Positions 35,022 through 42,152 of a DNA stretch of 42,247 nt are shown here, one piece after another. Where the stretch lies: NCBI GenBank assembly GCA_949287095.1, contig CASEFA010000019.1, positions 1 to 42,247 on the forward strand. Reading direction: 5' to 3'. The notes under the pieces were generated by a model, which searched no databases, had not been told where the DNA came from, and was given only the letters and a program-made list of their open reading frames with translations. This stretch comes from an uncultured Bacillota bacterium. GTDB taxonomy: Bacteria > Bacillota > Clostridia > Peptostreptococcales > Anaerovoracaceae. How positions within the stretch are numbered: the first letter of the stretch is position 1; each line of letters begins with the position of its first letter. The translations under genes and the position numbers were made by a program.

Positions 35022-36677
35022 CTAAATCCCCTCTTCCTCTTTATGCATGATTACGTAATCTATTACCTTGTCACTTGCGAGAGTATCGCTATAAGCACAC
35101 TTATCCCGGAGAAAGTCAGCAGCCTCCACAGTTCCATAATCCTCATTTTCCAGTGCGTCCATAAGCTGTTCAAAGTTGTCGCAGACTCTGCCCGGTGCAA
35201 CTTTATCAATAGGCCTGTGAACACCCCTCGTTGCGGAATATACCGCCCTGTCATATGTAAAGAACAGAACCGGCTTTCCAAGAAGCAGAAAATCATAAAA
35301 GCAAGACGAATAATCCGTGATTAGCAGGTCGGTCACGTAGAATATGTCGTTTAACTTATGATCTGAGCACTCATAAAAAACATCCGTCTGACTTTCCGAA
35401 ATAGGTGCTTTCTTTTTTAAGAAATGGTGCTGTTTTATAATGAAAACGGTGTTTGTCCGTTTACAGTATTCGTACATCCTGTCAAAGTCAATCTGCGAAA
35501 AATCATAATTTGCGTTTTTCTGGTTTGATCCGCGATAAGTAGGTGCAAAGGTAATAATCCGCTTATCATACAATTCCGGAAATTCTCTGTAGAACGCATC
35601 AGTAGCCGCTTTTCTTTTGTCATCGTCAAGAAAATGTTCAAGTCTCGGCATCCCCGTTACCAGAAGTGCTTCCTTCTCTATTCCGAAAACCTCCGAATAT
35701 ATTTCTCTGAGTGAGTCATTTCCTATCAGCGCATAATTGTACTTCCTGTGACACGACTTTACAGGATGAGGGGAACCTGATATTCCGAATCTGCCGTATC
35801 CCACCAGCTTAAAACCGAAGCCGGCGTGCCACACCTGCACTAATGTGGTCTTCTCATCCATGTCGATATATGCGAAAATGGGAGCATAATCATCCACGAA
35901 AATGTAATCACTTTTTGCAATCATTTTCAGCGTTCTCAGCCAGCTGAACGGATTCTGACGGCCTTCAAATATATTCCTGAAATGATAGCTTATATTGTAT
36001 TCTTTATCAAGGCCTCTCTCCTTAAGTCTGGTGTCAATCGCCTCCAGATTATCCATCATTCCGGGGCGATTTTCCGACATTATAAGGATATTCCTGCCGG
36101 TTTTCTTATATCTGCCGACACAAAACAGGTAATACTTATTTATCATCCATTTTGCTACAATAAATCCACATTTTTCAAACAAACTTTTAAATGTATTGGC
36201 CTCTCTTTTCGCCGTAGCAAAATTTTTTTTGTATCCGTTGATATCGTATTTTATAGTATATGATACTTCAAATGCCACGCCTTGAATTGGTCTTTTTTCT
36301 TCCGGAAAGTCCGAATCTTTCCATTTATATTTCATTATAACCGGTGTTACAATTACAATCCTGGTTTTATCATTGTTGTAAAAGCTTCGAGTATAGTCCT
36401 CGATATTCAGCATTATATCATCTGCAAGCTGAGCAGGCTCCAGCGTATCCTTTTTTACAAAACGCCAACGTCCTCTGTAAAAAATGTTCATCGAATCATA
36501 ATCAAAAAAAGAAACTTCCGCATGTTTTTTATCTCCTGCTATATCGTAGCAAATAAGCGGAATCTGAATTCCGTCTCTCTTGGCATAGAGAATCACCTGA
36601 CTGTCATCATCAGAAACAAAGTCAATGCTTAAAACTCCATCTTTCCAGCTCATTTTTTCTATCAAAAAATTACTCAT
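35022..36677 (-). CDS. CDP-glycerol/CDP-polyol phosphotransferase with N-terminal extension
   Basis: About 551 residues. The C-terminal half is the phosphotransferase: VQVWHAGFGFK with His284, TFAPTYRGSN (about 390), KQHHF and LLITDYSSCFYDFLLLGKP (about 460). The first 150 residues form a beta-rich accessory domain (SWKDGVLSIDF, FYRGRWRFV) resembling the small separate protein encoded just upstream. The start at ATG 36675-36677 (MSNFLIEKMSW) follows AAGGCGG and overlaps the upstream stop region; the open frame runs to 36728. With its neighbour it forms a pair, as in TagB/TagF or TarF/TarL systems, one perhaps for priming and one for polymerising (inference). Confidence 0.85.
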   Translation of the reverse strand: MSNFLIEKMSWKDGVLSIDFVSDDDSQVILYAKRDGIQIPLICYDIAGDKKHAEVSFFDYDSMNIFYRGRWRFVKKDTLEPAQLADDIMLNIEDYTRSFYNNDKTRIVIVTPVIMKYKWKDSDFPEEKRPIQGVAFEVSYTIKYDINGYKKNFATAKREANTFKSLFEKCGFIVAKWMINKYYLFCVGRYKKTGRNILIMSENRPGMMDNLEAIDTRLKERGLDKEYNISYHFRNIFEGRQNPFSWLRTLKMIAKSDYIFVDDYAPIFAYIDMDEKTTLVQVWHAGFGFKLVGYGRFGISGSPHPVKSCHRKYNYALIGNDSLREIYSEVFGIEKEALLVTGMPRLEHFLDDDKRKAATDAFYREFPELYDKRIITFAPTYRGSNQKNANYDFSQIDFDRMYEYCKRTNTVFIIKQHHFLKKKAPISESQTDVFYECSDHKLNDIFYVTDLLITDYSSCFYDFLLLGKPVLFFTYDRAVYSATRGVHRPIDKVAPGRVCDNFEQLMDALENEDYGTVEAADFLRDKCAYSDTLASDKVIDYVIMHKEEEGI

Positions 36678-36678
36678 A

Positions 36679-37122
36679 TCACACCGCCTTATTTTCTTTG
36701 AAAAACTCCCGTCTGAAATTTTCTGCATTTCTGTTTTTCTTAACGGACATATAATGCCCGTTTACTATAGTCAGGCCTTCATCTGTAACTTCCATTCTGA
36801 ATGCATATGAATAGAATCGCCCTGTGTACCTGAATACCCTCTGACCGATATACGGATTTTCTATAATGCACTTAGAATAGTCAGTTACAGGACTGCCATC
36901 ACTTAAGGTTATCAGCCATCTTCCCTCTTCAAGGAGATTTCTTCCGTTGGCTATTGTGATATTAAGCTTGGCTCTGTAATAATTCTCTCTGAGTTTTCGT
37001 GTTTCAAATGAAACCATTCTTCCGGTTTCCTTATTCTTAATACAAATTTCTTCCGCCGATTCAGCGCTGAACTCTATAAAAAGATATGTTCTTTTCCAGA
37101 AAATCTTATTTATCATACACAT
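36679..37122 (-). CDS. Small protein resembling the accessory domain of the downstream phosphotransferase
   Basis: 147 residues, no membrane segment or signal. The pattern LLEEGRWLITLSDGSPVTDYSKCIIEN echoes IFYRGRWRFV...LADDIMLNIED of the next protein, so it looks like a free-standing or truncated copy of the same domain. It may be the remaining N-terminal part of a lost phosphotransferase, since broken genes lie just upstream. Start codons at 37122 or 37116 have only a weak ribosome binding site. Confidence 0.5.
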   Translation of the reverse strand: MCMINKIFWKRTYLFIEFSAESAEEICIKNKETGRMVSFETRKLRENYYRAKLNITIANGRNLLEEGRWLITLSDGSPVTDYSKCIIENPYIGQRVFRYTGRFYSYAFRMEVTDEGLTIVNGHYMSVKKNRNAENFRREFFKENKAV

Positions 37123-37185
37123 AACTTAAATCCCCACACAACTGTCCGTATTGCAATCCGTCACTAACATACGCAGTAGAACTCC

Positions 37186-37640
37186 CTACATCATAAATAT
37201 TGATATAAAAAAGCCATATCTGCCTACTGAAAAAGTTTCTCCTTTTCCTTCTCTTTCCTTATCTTTTCTTTTTTTAATTTCTTCGGCTACCATTTTCTCA
37301 TAGAAATTCGCAGCCTTATCACAGGTATCATCAAGAATCATCTTTCCCTGTTTCATTACGATACCGCGTTTACAAAAATCCTTTGCCACACTCGTGGAAT
37401 GTGTTACAAACAGAAATGTTACTCCGCTTTCCACAATCTCGTTTATCTTGGCATTGCATTTAAGTCTGAATTCTTTATCTCCTACGCTTAAAACTTCGTC
37501 AACAATGAAATTTCAGGCTTTATATTTGCATTAATTGCGAATCCGAGTCTTGCCTTCATACCGCTGGAATACGTTCTCACCGGCTGATCTATATAGTCTC
37601 CCAACTCGGTAAAATCAACAATTTCCGGGCGTACATCATG
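37186..37640 (-). pseudogene. Remnant of a polysaccharide/teichoic-acid ABC exporter ATPase
   Basis: Minus-strand fragments of one ABC ATPase of the Wzt/TagH type. From about 37640 down to 37515 one frame reads VRPEIVDFTELGDYIDQ then TYSSGMKARLGFA (the ABC signature). Another frame continues VDEVLSVGDKEFRLKC and ESGVTFLFVTHSTSVAKDFC (Walker B, D- and H-loop region). The two are separated by a one-base deletion near 37510 (after PEISL). The Walker A half is missing. The intact gene probably exported the polymer made by this cluster, so export may now depend on another copy. Confidence 0.8.
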
Positions 37641-37700
37641 ACAAAATTGACAAGTTCACCTATATTTTCCCAGAATCATTCTTTGTATATAAGACTGTTC

Positions 37701-37973
37701 CTAAAGCCATTTACGATTATTGTAATCGTCCGCCCCTATATCGAGTCCCATGATCTTATCGATGTCCTGGTTCTTAGCTGACAGGAACATAATCGGCATG
37801 CTGTGCTTTTTCCTGATTTCTATGGCTGTCTCATATCCGTTCATTCCCGGCATCATTATGTCGAGGATTACCATGTCAAAATCACTGCATTCCAGCAGGT
37901 TCAGCGCTTCAAACCCGTCAAACGCGGCTTCCACATCATATCCCGCATTGTTAAGATACAGAGTCAGTACGTT
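37701..37973 (-). pseudogene. Fragment of an OmpR-type response regulator receiver domain
   Basis: Reads NVLTLYLNNAGYDVEAAFDG, then DMVILDIMMPGMNG with the phospho-acceptor aspartate, MFLSAKNQ (the Thr/Ser position) and GLDIGADDY. The first acidic residues (ILVVDDE) and everything after ADDY, including the DNA-binding domain, are missing. Both ends are abrupt, so it is a truncated relic. Confidence 0.8.
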
Positions 37974-37984
37974 TATAATAACAT

Positions 37985-38021
37985 AAAAAAAACCTAAGAA
38001 AAGTTAAGATTTCTTAAGGTT
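37985..38021 (-). terminator. Terminator of the YbaK relic
   Basis: Minus strand: AACCT(T)AAGAAA pairs with TTTCTTAGGTT around a short loop, followed by eight T (A run 37985-37992). The stop codon of the relic lies within the hairpin. Confidence 0.7.
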
Positions 38022-38270
38022 AACAAAATCAGCACCTGCAAGTTCTGCAAGTTCATGGGGGGCTCAGCTCTATCTGAATTCCCACCTTGCCGCCGCTTAC
38101 CATAATCGTATCGTGCTTCACAGCGCTTTCGTCTATGGCCGTCTTAAACGGTTTCTTCATTCCCACGGGAGAGCAGCCGCCCTTTATGTAACCCGTGGTT
38201 TTCGTAATATCTGCGGATCTTATCATTTCGATGTTCCTCTTGTCAAAGCTAGCGGCCGCCTTTTCACGTA
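38004..38270 (-). pseudogene. ybaK: C-terminal remnant of a YbaK/EbsC Cys-tRNA(Pro) deacylase
   Basis: The minus strand reads EKAAASFDKRNIEMIRSADI, TGYIKGGCSPVGMKKPFKT and ESAVKHDTIMVSGGKVGIQ, typical of the YbaK family that removes cysteine from mischarged tRNA-Pro. A run of six G at 38057-38062 shifts the frame to an early stop; with five it would continue ELSPHELAELAGADFVNL to a stop at 38004. The N-terminal half is absent and replaced by transposase-related DNA at about 38270. Too small for a standard ORF listing. Confidence 0.8.
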
Positions 38271-38358
38271 GTAAAACATCTTGTATATGATTTTGAAAAG
38301 TTCAGGATTAGCCTTATGAAACAATGTGAATACGGTTCCAATGCATACTACCCCTTGA

Positions 38359-38817
38359 AAAAATGGGGATGACTCCTTGTTCAATATGATAATGAACGCC
38401 TTTCCTTCTCTTGCCGCAGCTTACAGTCTCAAAGAGGAATACCGATATTTCAACCGATATGCTTCTTACAATCAGACCGCGGAAAGATTTGACCTCATAC
38501 TCAGCAGATTCAAGACTTCTAGAATCTGCCAGTACAAAGAGTTTTATGACATCCTTATTGCCTGGAAGAAAGAAATGCTGAACTCCTTTAGGAGACCATA
38601 CAACAATCGTAAATTGTCCAACAGTGTATCTAAGAGTATCAATGGTAAAATCCGTTCATATCTTTCCGTTTCAAGAGAAGTTGGCAACTTTCAAAGATTT
38701 GGAAAGAGAACTCTCCTTGGCTTGTCTAAAGCCATACGTTACACCCTGAGAGCACAGCTTCACAGTGTAAGCGTACCTGGCCCAAGAGGGGAGCCATACA
38801 ACAGATATCCGGATTAA
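38359..38817 (+). pseudogene. C-terminal fragment of an ISL3-family transposase
   Basis: About 150 residues matching the end of ISL3 transposases: AAAYSLKEEYRYFNRY, ILIAWKKEMLNSFRRPYNN and the basic GKIRSYLSVSREVGNFQRFGKR. The catalytic core is missing. The fragment abuts the YbaK relic, so insertion of this element probably destroyed that gene. Terminal repeats were not found. Confidence 0.75.
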
Positions 38818-38826
38818 TTCAAGAAA

Positions 38827-38868
38827 AGAGCACTCCATCTTTTCGTTAAATGAAGTGCTCTGTCTTTA
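38827..38868 (+). terminator. Hairpin after the ISL3 fragment
   Basis: AGAGCACT (38827-38834) pairs with AGTGCTCT (38854-38861), followed by GTCTTT. Probable transposase terminator or part of the element's end. Confidence 0.5.
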
Positions 38869-38970
38869 ACTATTCACGCGATTATTTATACCACTATTGT
38901 TATCCGGCCGGTATTAACCCTATCTTCACGCTATTTTCATAATACATCAAATCGCACAGCGTTTTCACCG

Positions 38971-39861
38971 TTACGCTCTCGGATGAGTCCTGTCATATAC
39001 ATCCTTTATCCTGTTTTTCGTCATGGAGAAATACACCTTCATCGCCGTCACGTCCTCGTGACCCATGAGCTCCTGTAAAGTCTTAAGGTCGGCTCCGTTC
39101 TGAACCATATGCACGGCAAAAGACGTTCTCAGGATATGGGGTGTTATCTTACCTTCTATTCCGGCAGCCTTTCCGCACTGGCTCAGTATCTTCCAGCATC
39201 CCTGTCTGGTAAGCGGTCCTCCCATGTAATTCACAAAAAGGGTTCCGTCGGGATCTTCGCTGTCTCTCTCCTTCATAAAGGCCTTTCTGGCAGTGGATAT
39301 ATACGAAGATAACGCCGCTCTGGCCGGTCTGCCTATGGGAACAATCCTTGCCCTTCCATGGTCGCCGTTTAAAGTCACAAATCCCATTTTCAGATTGACG
39401 TCTGAGAGCTTTAGTTCTATAACCTCGCTGACCTTTATTCCCGTAGCGTACATAATCTCGAGAAGGGCTCTGTCTCTTATTCCTTTTACCGTTTCATCCG
39501 GCTGTTCCAGAAGCCTTTCCACTTCGTCCACCGTCAGAAATTCTATCTCGTTTCTCTTTACTCTCGGCGTCTTTATATCAGCAGACGGGTTGACCGAAAT
39601 TTCGCCCTTTGATACGAGGAATTTATAAAACGCACGTACAGAAGAAATCCTTCGGTTAATTGTGGCGTCCGATCTTCCATGCTCTCTGAGCGCCAGGACA
39701 AAGGCTGCAACATCAGCACCGGCAGCATCCTCCAGCTTTCCCACACCTCTGATTTTCAAGAACTTCTCGAAATATTTCACGTCCCGCTCATATGCCTCGG
39801 CAGTACTTTCCGAAACCTTCTTCTCAATTATGAGATGTTTTATGAATTCCTTTATTTCCAT
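38971..39861 (-). CDS. Tyrosine recombinase, XerC/XerD-like, altered active site
   Basis: A 296-residue site-specific recombinase with the Xer layout: SAM-like N-terminal domain (1-90) and catalytic domain. HxxR is present (His242, Arg245 in TPHILRTSF), as are His268 (ELMGHED) and nucleophile Tyr277 (MKVYFSM). Two usual residues are changed: the first catalytic arginine (TG-R-SE) is Lys143 (ATGIKVSEV), and the beta-hairpin lysine (GKG) is replaced in NGDHGRARIVPIG. It may be a chromosome-dimer resolvase that tolerates this or a recombinase with lowered activity. The gene overlaps the Nudix gene by 10 bases and lies 3' to it. Confidence 0.85.
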   Translation of the reverse strand: MEIKEFIKHLIIEKKVSESTAEAYERDVKYFEKFLKIRGVGKLEDAAGADVAAFVLALREHGRSDATINRRISSVRAFYKFLVSKGEISVNPSADIKTPRVKRNEIEFLTVDEVERLLEQPDETVKGIRDRALLEIMYATGIKVSEVIELKLSDVNLKMGFVTLNGDHGRARIVPIGRPARAALSSYISTARKAFMKERDSEDPDGTLFVNYMGGPLTRQGCWKILSQCGKAAGIEGKITPHILRTSFAVHMVQNGADLKTLQELMGHEDVTAMKVYFSMTKNRIKDVYDRTHPRA

Positions 39862-40415
39862 CGTGAGTTCTCCCCGCTTTTCTCTCTGTCGATTATGGCT
39901 TTAGCCATCAGAATCCCTGTCTGCGTTTTACCGTCTTCTATTTCCCCCGAAAGAACCATTGCTACTGCCTCATCGAGAGGATACTCCTCTATATCTATGG
40001 CTTCATTTTCATCAAAATCCGTATCTCCCGGAACAAGATCCGAGGCAAGATAAAGGTACAGCACTTCCTCCGTATAACCGGGACTTGTATACATCCTTGT
40101 AATAAATCTGATGTTTTCCGCCGTATACCCGGTCTCTTCCCTGAGTTCTCTTCCCGCTGTCTCAAGGTAATCTTCTTCGCCGTCTCTTTTTCCTGCTGGA
40201 AGTTCCAGCATTATGCGTCCGGCTGCCTTTCTGTATTGACGAACCATCACTATTTTCCCGTCATCCTTTATGGCAGCGATAACCGCCCCGCCGTTATGCT
40301 CCACTATCTCCCTTTCTGACTCCCCGTTTATAACCGTTACGGTATCCTTTCGGAGATTTAAAATGTGTCCTTCATATATTCTCTCGCTCTTCAGCGTTTT
40401 CTCTTCGTAAACCAT
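39852..40415 (-). CDS. Nudix hydrolase (ADP-ribose pyrophosphatase-like)
   Basis: About 187 residues. The Nudix box G-x5-E-x7-REUxEExGU is complete: AGKRDGEEDYLETAGREL then REETGY (about 74-97). The REIVEHNGGAVIAA and MYTSPGYTEE stretches point to the ADP-ribose pyrophosphatase branch. The frame opens at 40433, but GGAGG lies 6 bases before the ATG at 40413-40415 (MVYEEKTLK). A TATAAT at 40432-40437 (minus strand) fits the promoter. Confidence 0.9.
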   Translation of the reverse strand: MVYEEKTLKSERIYEGHILNLRKDTVTVINGESEREIVEHNGGAVIAAIKDDGKIVMVRQYRKAAGRIMLELPAGKRDGEEDYLETAGRELREETGYTAENIRFITRMYTSPGYTEEVLYLYLASDLVPGDTDFDENEAIDIEEYPLDEAVAMVLSGEIEDGKTQTGILMAKAIIDREKSGENSRWK

Positions 40416-40492
40416 ATCAACCTCCGTATTCATTATATCATATCATCAATACAATAATAACAAAATATGTTCGCAAAAATAACAAAAATCTA

Positions 40493-40520
40493 TTGACTTT
40501 TTAAGTTCTTTTGCTAAAAT
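40493..40520 (+). promoter_or_regulatory. Promoter of the candidate small RNA
   Basis: TTGACT (40493-40498), 16-bp spacer and an extended -10 element TGCTAAAAT (TAAAAT at 40515-40520). The transcription start is expected near 40527. Confidence 0.75.
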
Positions 40521-40526
40521 AAAGAT

Positions 40527-40617
40527 GTGGTTATCCCCCTGATAACCTCATTAATCTCTAATCCCAATACCCCTTTTGAACAAAACAGACTGCTCCCCTG
40601 CAGTCTGTTTTGTTTTC
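40527..40617 (+). ncRNA. Candidate C-rich small RNA or terminated leader
   Basis: A transcript starting near 40527 would begin with a hairpin GGTTATC-CCCCT-GATAACC (40529-40547), run through an unpaired stretch with ATCCC and TACCCCTTTT, and end in a 15-bp perfect terminator hairpin (40579-40614, loop TCCCCT) followed by TTTTC. Both loops and the linker carry C-rich motifs able to pair with ribosome binding sites, as in the RsaE/RoxS type of Firmicutes sRNA; this is similarity of design, not shown homology. No short coding frame with a ribosome binding site is seen. It could instead be an attenuating leader of the nuclease gene at 40648. Confidence 0.6.
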
Positions 40618-40647
40618 AGGATATATAGACATCAGAGGGACCTGAAA

Positions 40648-41646
40648 ATGCTTAGAATCACAGATAATACAACGCTTCTGACCTCTCCGGGCAGAACCTT
40701 CGATACGTATTTTGAAAAACAAAATCTTGCAGTCTTTGATATAGAAACAACAGGACTGAATCCGACGTCTTCACGACTCATTCTTTCAGGAATTATTTCC
40801 GTTAATTCGTCCGGGGCAGTCTTCACACAACTTCTGGCGGAAGACCTTTCAGATGAAAAGCATGTGATTGAAGAAACCTGTTCTGTTCTTTCCAAAGCCG
40901 ACATAATCATAACTTATAACGGCAGACACTTTGACATTCCGTTTCTGAAAAAACGTGCATCGGCCTACGGCATATCCGTCCCCGATAAGTACAACCTGGA
41001 TCTTTATACACTGGTCAGGGATTATTCTTCTCTGGGAGACATGATTTCCGGCCTTAAACAGAAAAATATAGAAGAATTCCTCGGCATATCGGCTTTCAGA
41101 TCCGACACTATCTCCGGATATGAAAGCGTCAGGCTGTTTGAGCGGTACCTGAACACGGGAAGTTTTGCGCTCCGTGACAAAATTCTTCTTCACAATGCTG
41201 ACGATATAAGACAGCTTTACAGACTTCTTCCGGTCATTAGAAGCACGGATTTTCATAAAGCCATGTTCAGAACAGGATTCCCTGTTCGTCAGGGATATAT
41301 AAGAAGCTGCCGTCTTTCTGGAAAAAATCTTATTATCAAGGGTATCTTAAATACACCCTGCGACTATATTTCTTTTCCGACAACAGATGCTCCATACTCC
41401 GTAAGAGCAGTACGCGCTGATAAATCGGTAGAGGTTGTCTTCCCATGCGAAAGTGCTAAAGGAGTAACTTTTCTTGATGCACTCCGGATATTAGGTTCCG
41501 AGGCGGCACATGAGCTTGAAAGTCTACCCGGTGTGGAAAGCGGATATCTTATATGCTCATCTGACAGCGGAGTACCTTATATGGAGATAAACCTGTTCGT
41601 TAAAGAGTTCTTCAACAGGTGTGTTTCACACATGCTCGAAGTATAG
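40648..41646 (+). CDS. YprB-type RNase H-like exonuclease-domain protein
   Basis: 332 residues. The N-terminal domain is a DEDD-type nuclease: AVFDIETTGL (Asp/Glu, about 30-38), IITYNGRHFDIPFL (about 86-99) and LLHNADDIRQL (about 188-198). The C-terminal 130 residues have no recognised domain. YprB-like proteins are conserved in Firmicutes; their nucleic-acid substrate is not established. The frame opens at 40576, within the terminator hairpin; the ATG at 40648 follows GAGGGA and was chosen. Its transcription must start after, or read through, the terminator at 40579-40617. Confidence 0.8.
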   Translation: MLRITDNTTLLTSPGRTFDTYFEKQNLAVFDIETTGLNPTSSRLILSGIISVNSSGAVFTQLLAEDLSDEKHVIEETCSVLSKADIIITYNGRHFDIPFLKKRASAYGISVPDKYNLDLYTLVRDYSSLGDMISGLKQKNIEEFLGISAFRSDTISGYESVRLFERYLNTGSFALRDKILLHNADDIRQLYRLLPVIRSTDFHKAMFRTGFPVRQGYIRSCRLSGKNLIIKGILNTPCDYISFPTTDAPYSVRAVRADKSVEVVFPCESAKGVTFLDALRILGSEAAHELESLPGVESGYLICSSDSGVPYMEINLFVKEFFNRCVSHMLEV

Positions 41647-41649
41647 TTA

Positions 41650-41733
41650 GGTTCAAGTCCCTCCCGATTCTATGCTTACATAACAAAAGAGTACCCGGGT
41701 GGTACTCTTTTGTTATGGTGCGCGATAAGGGAC
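41650..41733. repeat. Direct repeat, copy 1 (tRNA-Leu 3' end plus terminator)
   Basis: 84 bases identical to 41838-41921. It contains the last 15 or so bases of tRNA-Leu with its CCA (minus strand), the 17-bp terminator palindrome (CATAACAAAAGAG... ) and a T-arm-like GGTTCAAGTCCC. The spacing between copies is 188 bases. This copy lacks the rest of the tRNA. Confidence 0.9.
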
Positions 41734-41837
41734 ACGGCTGCGGGCAGCCTTTCTCCTCGTCTCGCTTCCGAGACTTCGGACCACTCGCTGAAGAATCGTC
41801 CACAGGACGGTTCTTCTTTTCGCTCGTGCCCTCTTAG
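41734..41837. other. Spacer between the two direct repeats
   Basis: 104 bases with no convincing gene. It holds a hairpin GAAGAA(T)CGTCC-ACA-GGACG(G)TTCTTC followed by TTTT (about 41790-41822), which looks like a plus-strand terminator. Confidence 0.5.
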
Positions 41838-41921
41838 GGTTCAAGTCCCTCCCGATTCTATGCTTACATAACAAAAGAGTACCCGGGTGGTACTCTTTTG
41901 TTATGGTGCGCGATAAGGGAC
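41838..41921. repeat. Direct repeat, copy 2 (overlaps the real tRNA-Leu)
   Basis: Second copy of the 84-base repeat; its last 18 bases are the 3' end of the intact tRNA-Leu. Confidence 0.9.
41867..41905 (-). terminator. Terminator of the tRNA/rRNA unit
   Basis: A 17-bp perfect palindrome (CATAACAAAAGAGTACC and its complement) with a five-base loop, containing TTTTGTT on the distal arm. It starts at the tRNA-Leu CCA and is symmetrical, so it can work from both sides. Confidence 0.75.
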
Positions 41922-41986
41922 TTGAACCCCTACGGTCTCCCGCTAGAACCTAAATCTAGTGCGTCTGCCAATTCCGCCAATCGCGC
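41904..41986 (-). tRNA. tRNA-Leu (anticodon UAG)
   Basis: Cloverleaf on the minus strand: acceptor GCGCGAT / ATCGCGC with discriminator A and encoded CCA, anticodon stem CTAGA/TCTAG with loop TTTAGGT (UAG), variable arm GCGGGAGACCGT, and T-arm GGGGTTCAAGTCCC. 83 bases including CCA. Confidence 0.95.
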
Positions 41987-42061
41987 ATATATTTACTTTC
42001 GTTATCTGATGGTAAAATCTAAAAAATACCACCAACATCTTATGACATTGGCGGCTTGGTT

Positions 42062-42136
42062 TGGTGACTCCACCGAGAATCGAACTCGGGTTACCGCCGT
42101 GAAAGGGCGGTGTCTTGACCGCTTGACCATGGAGCC
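42062..42136 (-). tRNA. tRNA-Glu (anticodon UUC)
   Basis: Minus strand: acceptor GGCTCCA / TGGAGTC with A and encoded CCA, anticodon arm CCGCC-CTTTCAC-GGCGG (UUC) and T-arm CCGAGTTCGATTCTCGG. 75 bases. It would be charged by the GltX of this window. Confidence 0.95.
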
Positions 42137-42152
42137 ATATTAGAAAAAGAAA

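Noticed and set aside
37994-38018. Three TTAAG-type repeats at 10-bp spacing next to a response regulator fragment, resembling an OmpR-family binding site.
   Set aside because: They are the stem and loop of the intrinsic terminator of the YbaK relic (eight T follow) and include the relic's stop codon.
40648-41646. YprB-type nuclease as the missing proofreading exonuclease of PolC.
   Set aside because: It has DEDD-type motifs but belongs to a different, widespread Firmicutes family that also occurs beside normal PolC; nothing links the two genes.
41612-41837. Short open frames across the tRNA-derived repeats.
   Set aside because: They read through tRNA remnants and terminator hairpins and have no ribosome binding site; such frames are commonly spurious.
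41650-41921. Two identical repeats separated by about 104 bases, considered as a CRISPR fragment.
   Set aside because: The repeats are too long (84 bases), number only two and contain a tRNA end; no cas genes are near.
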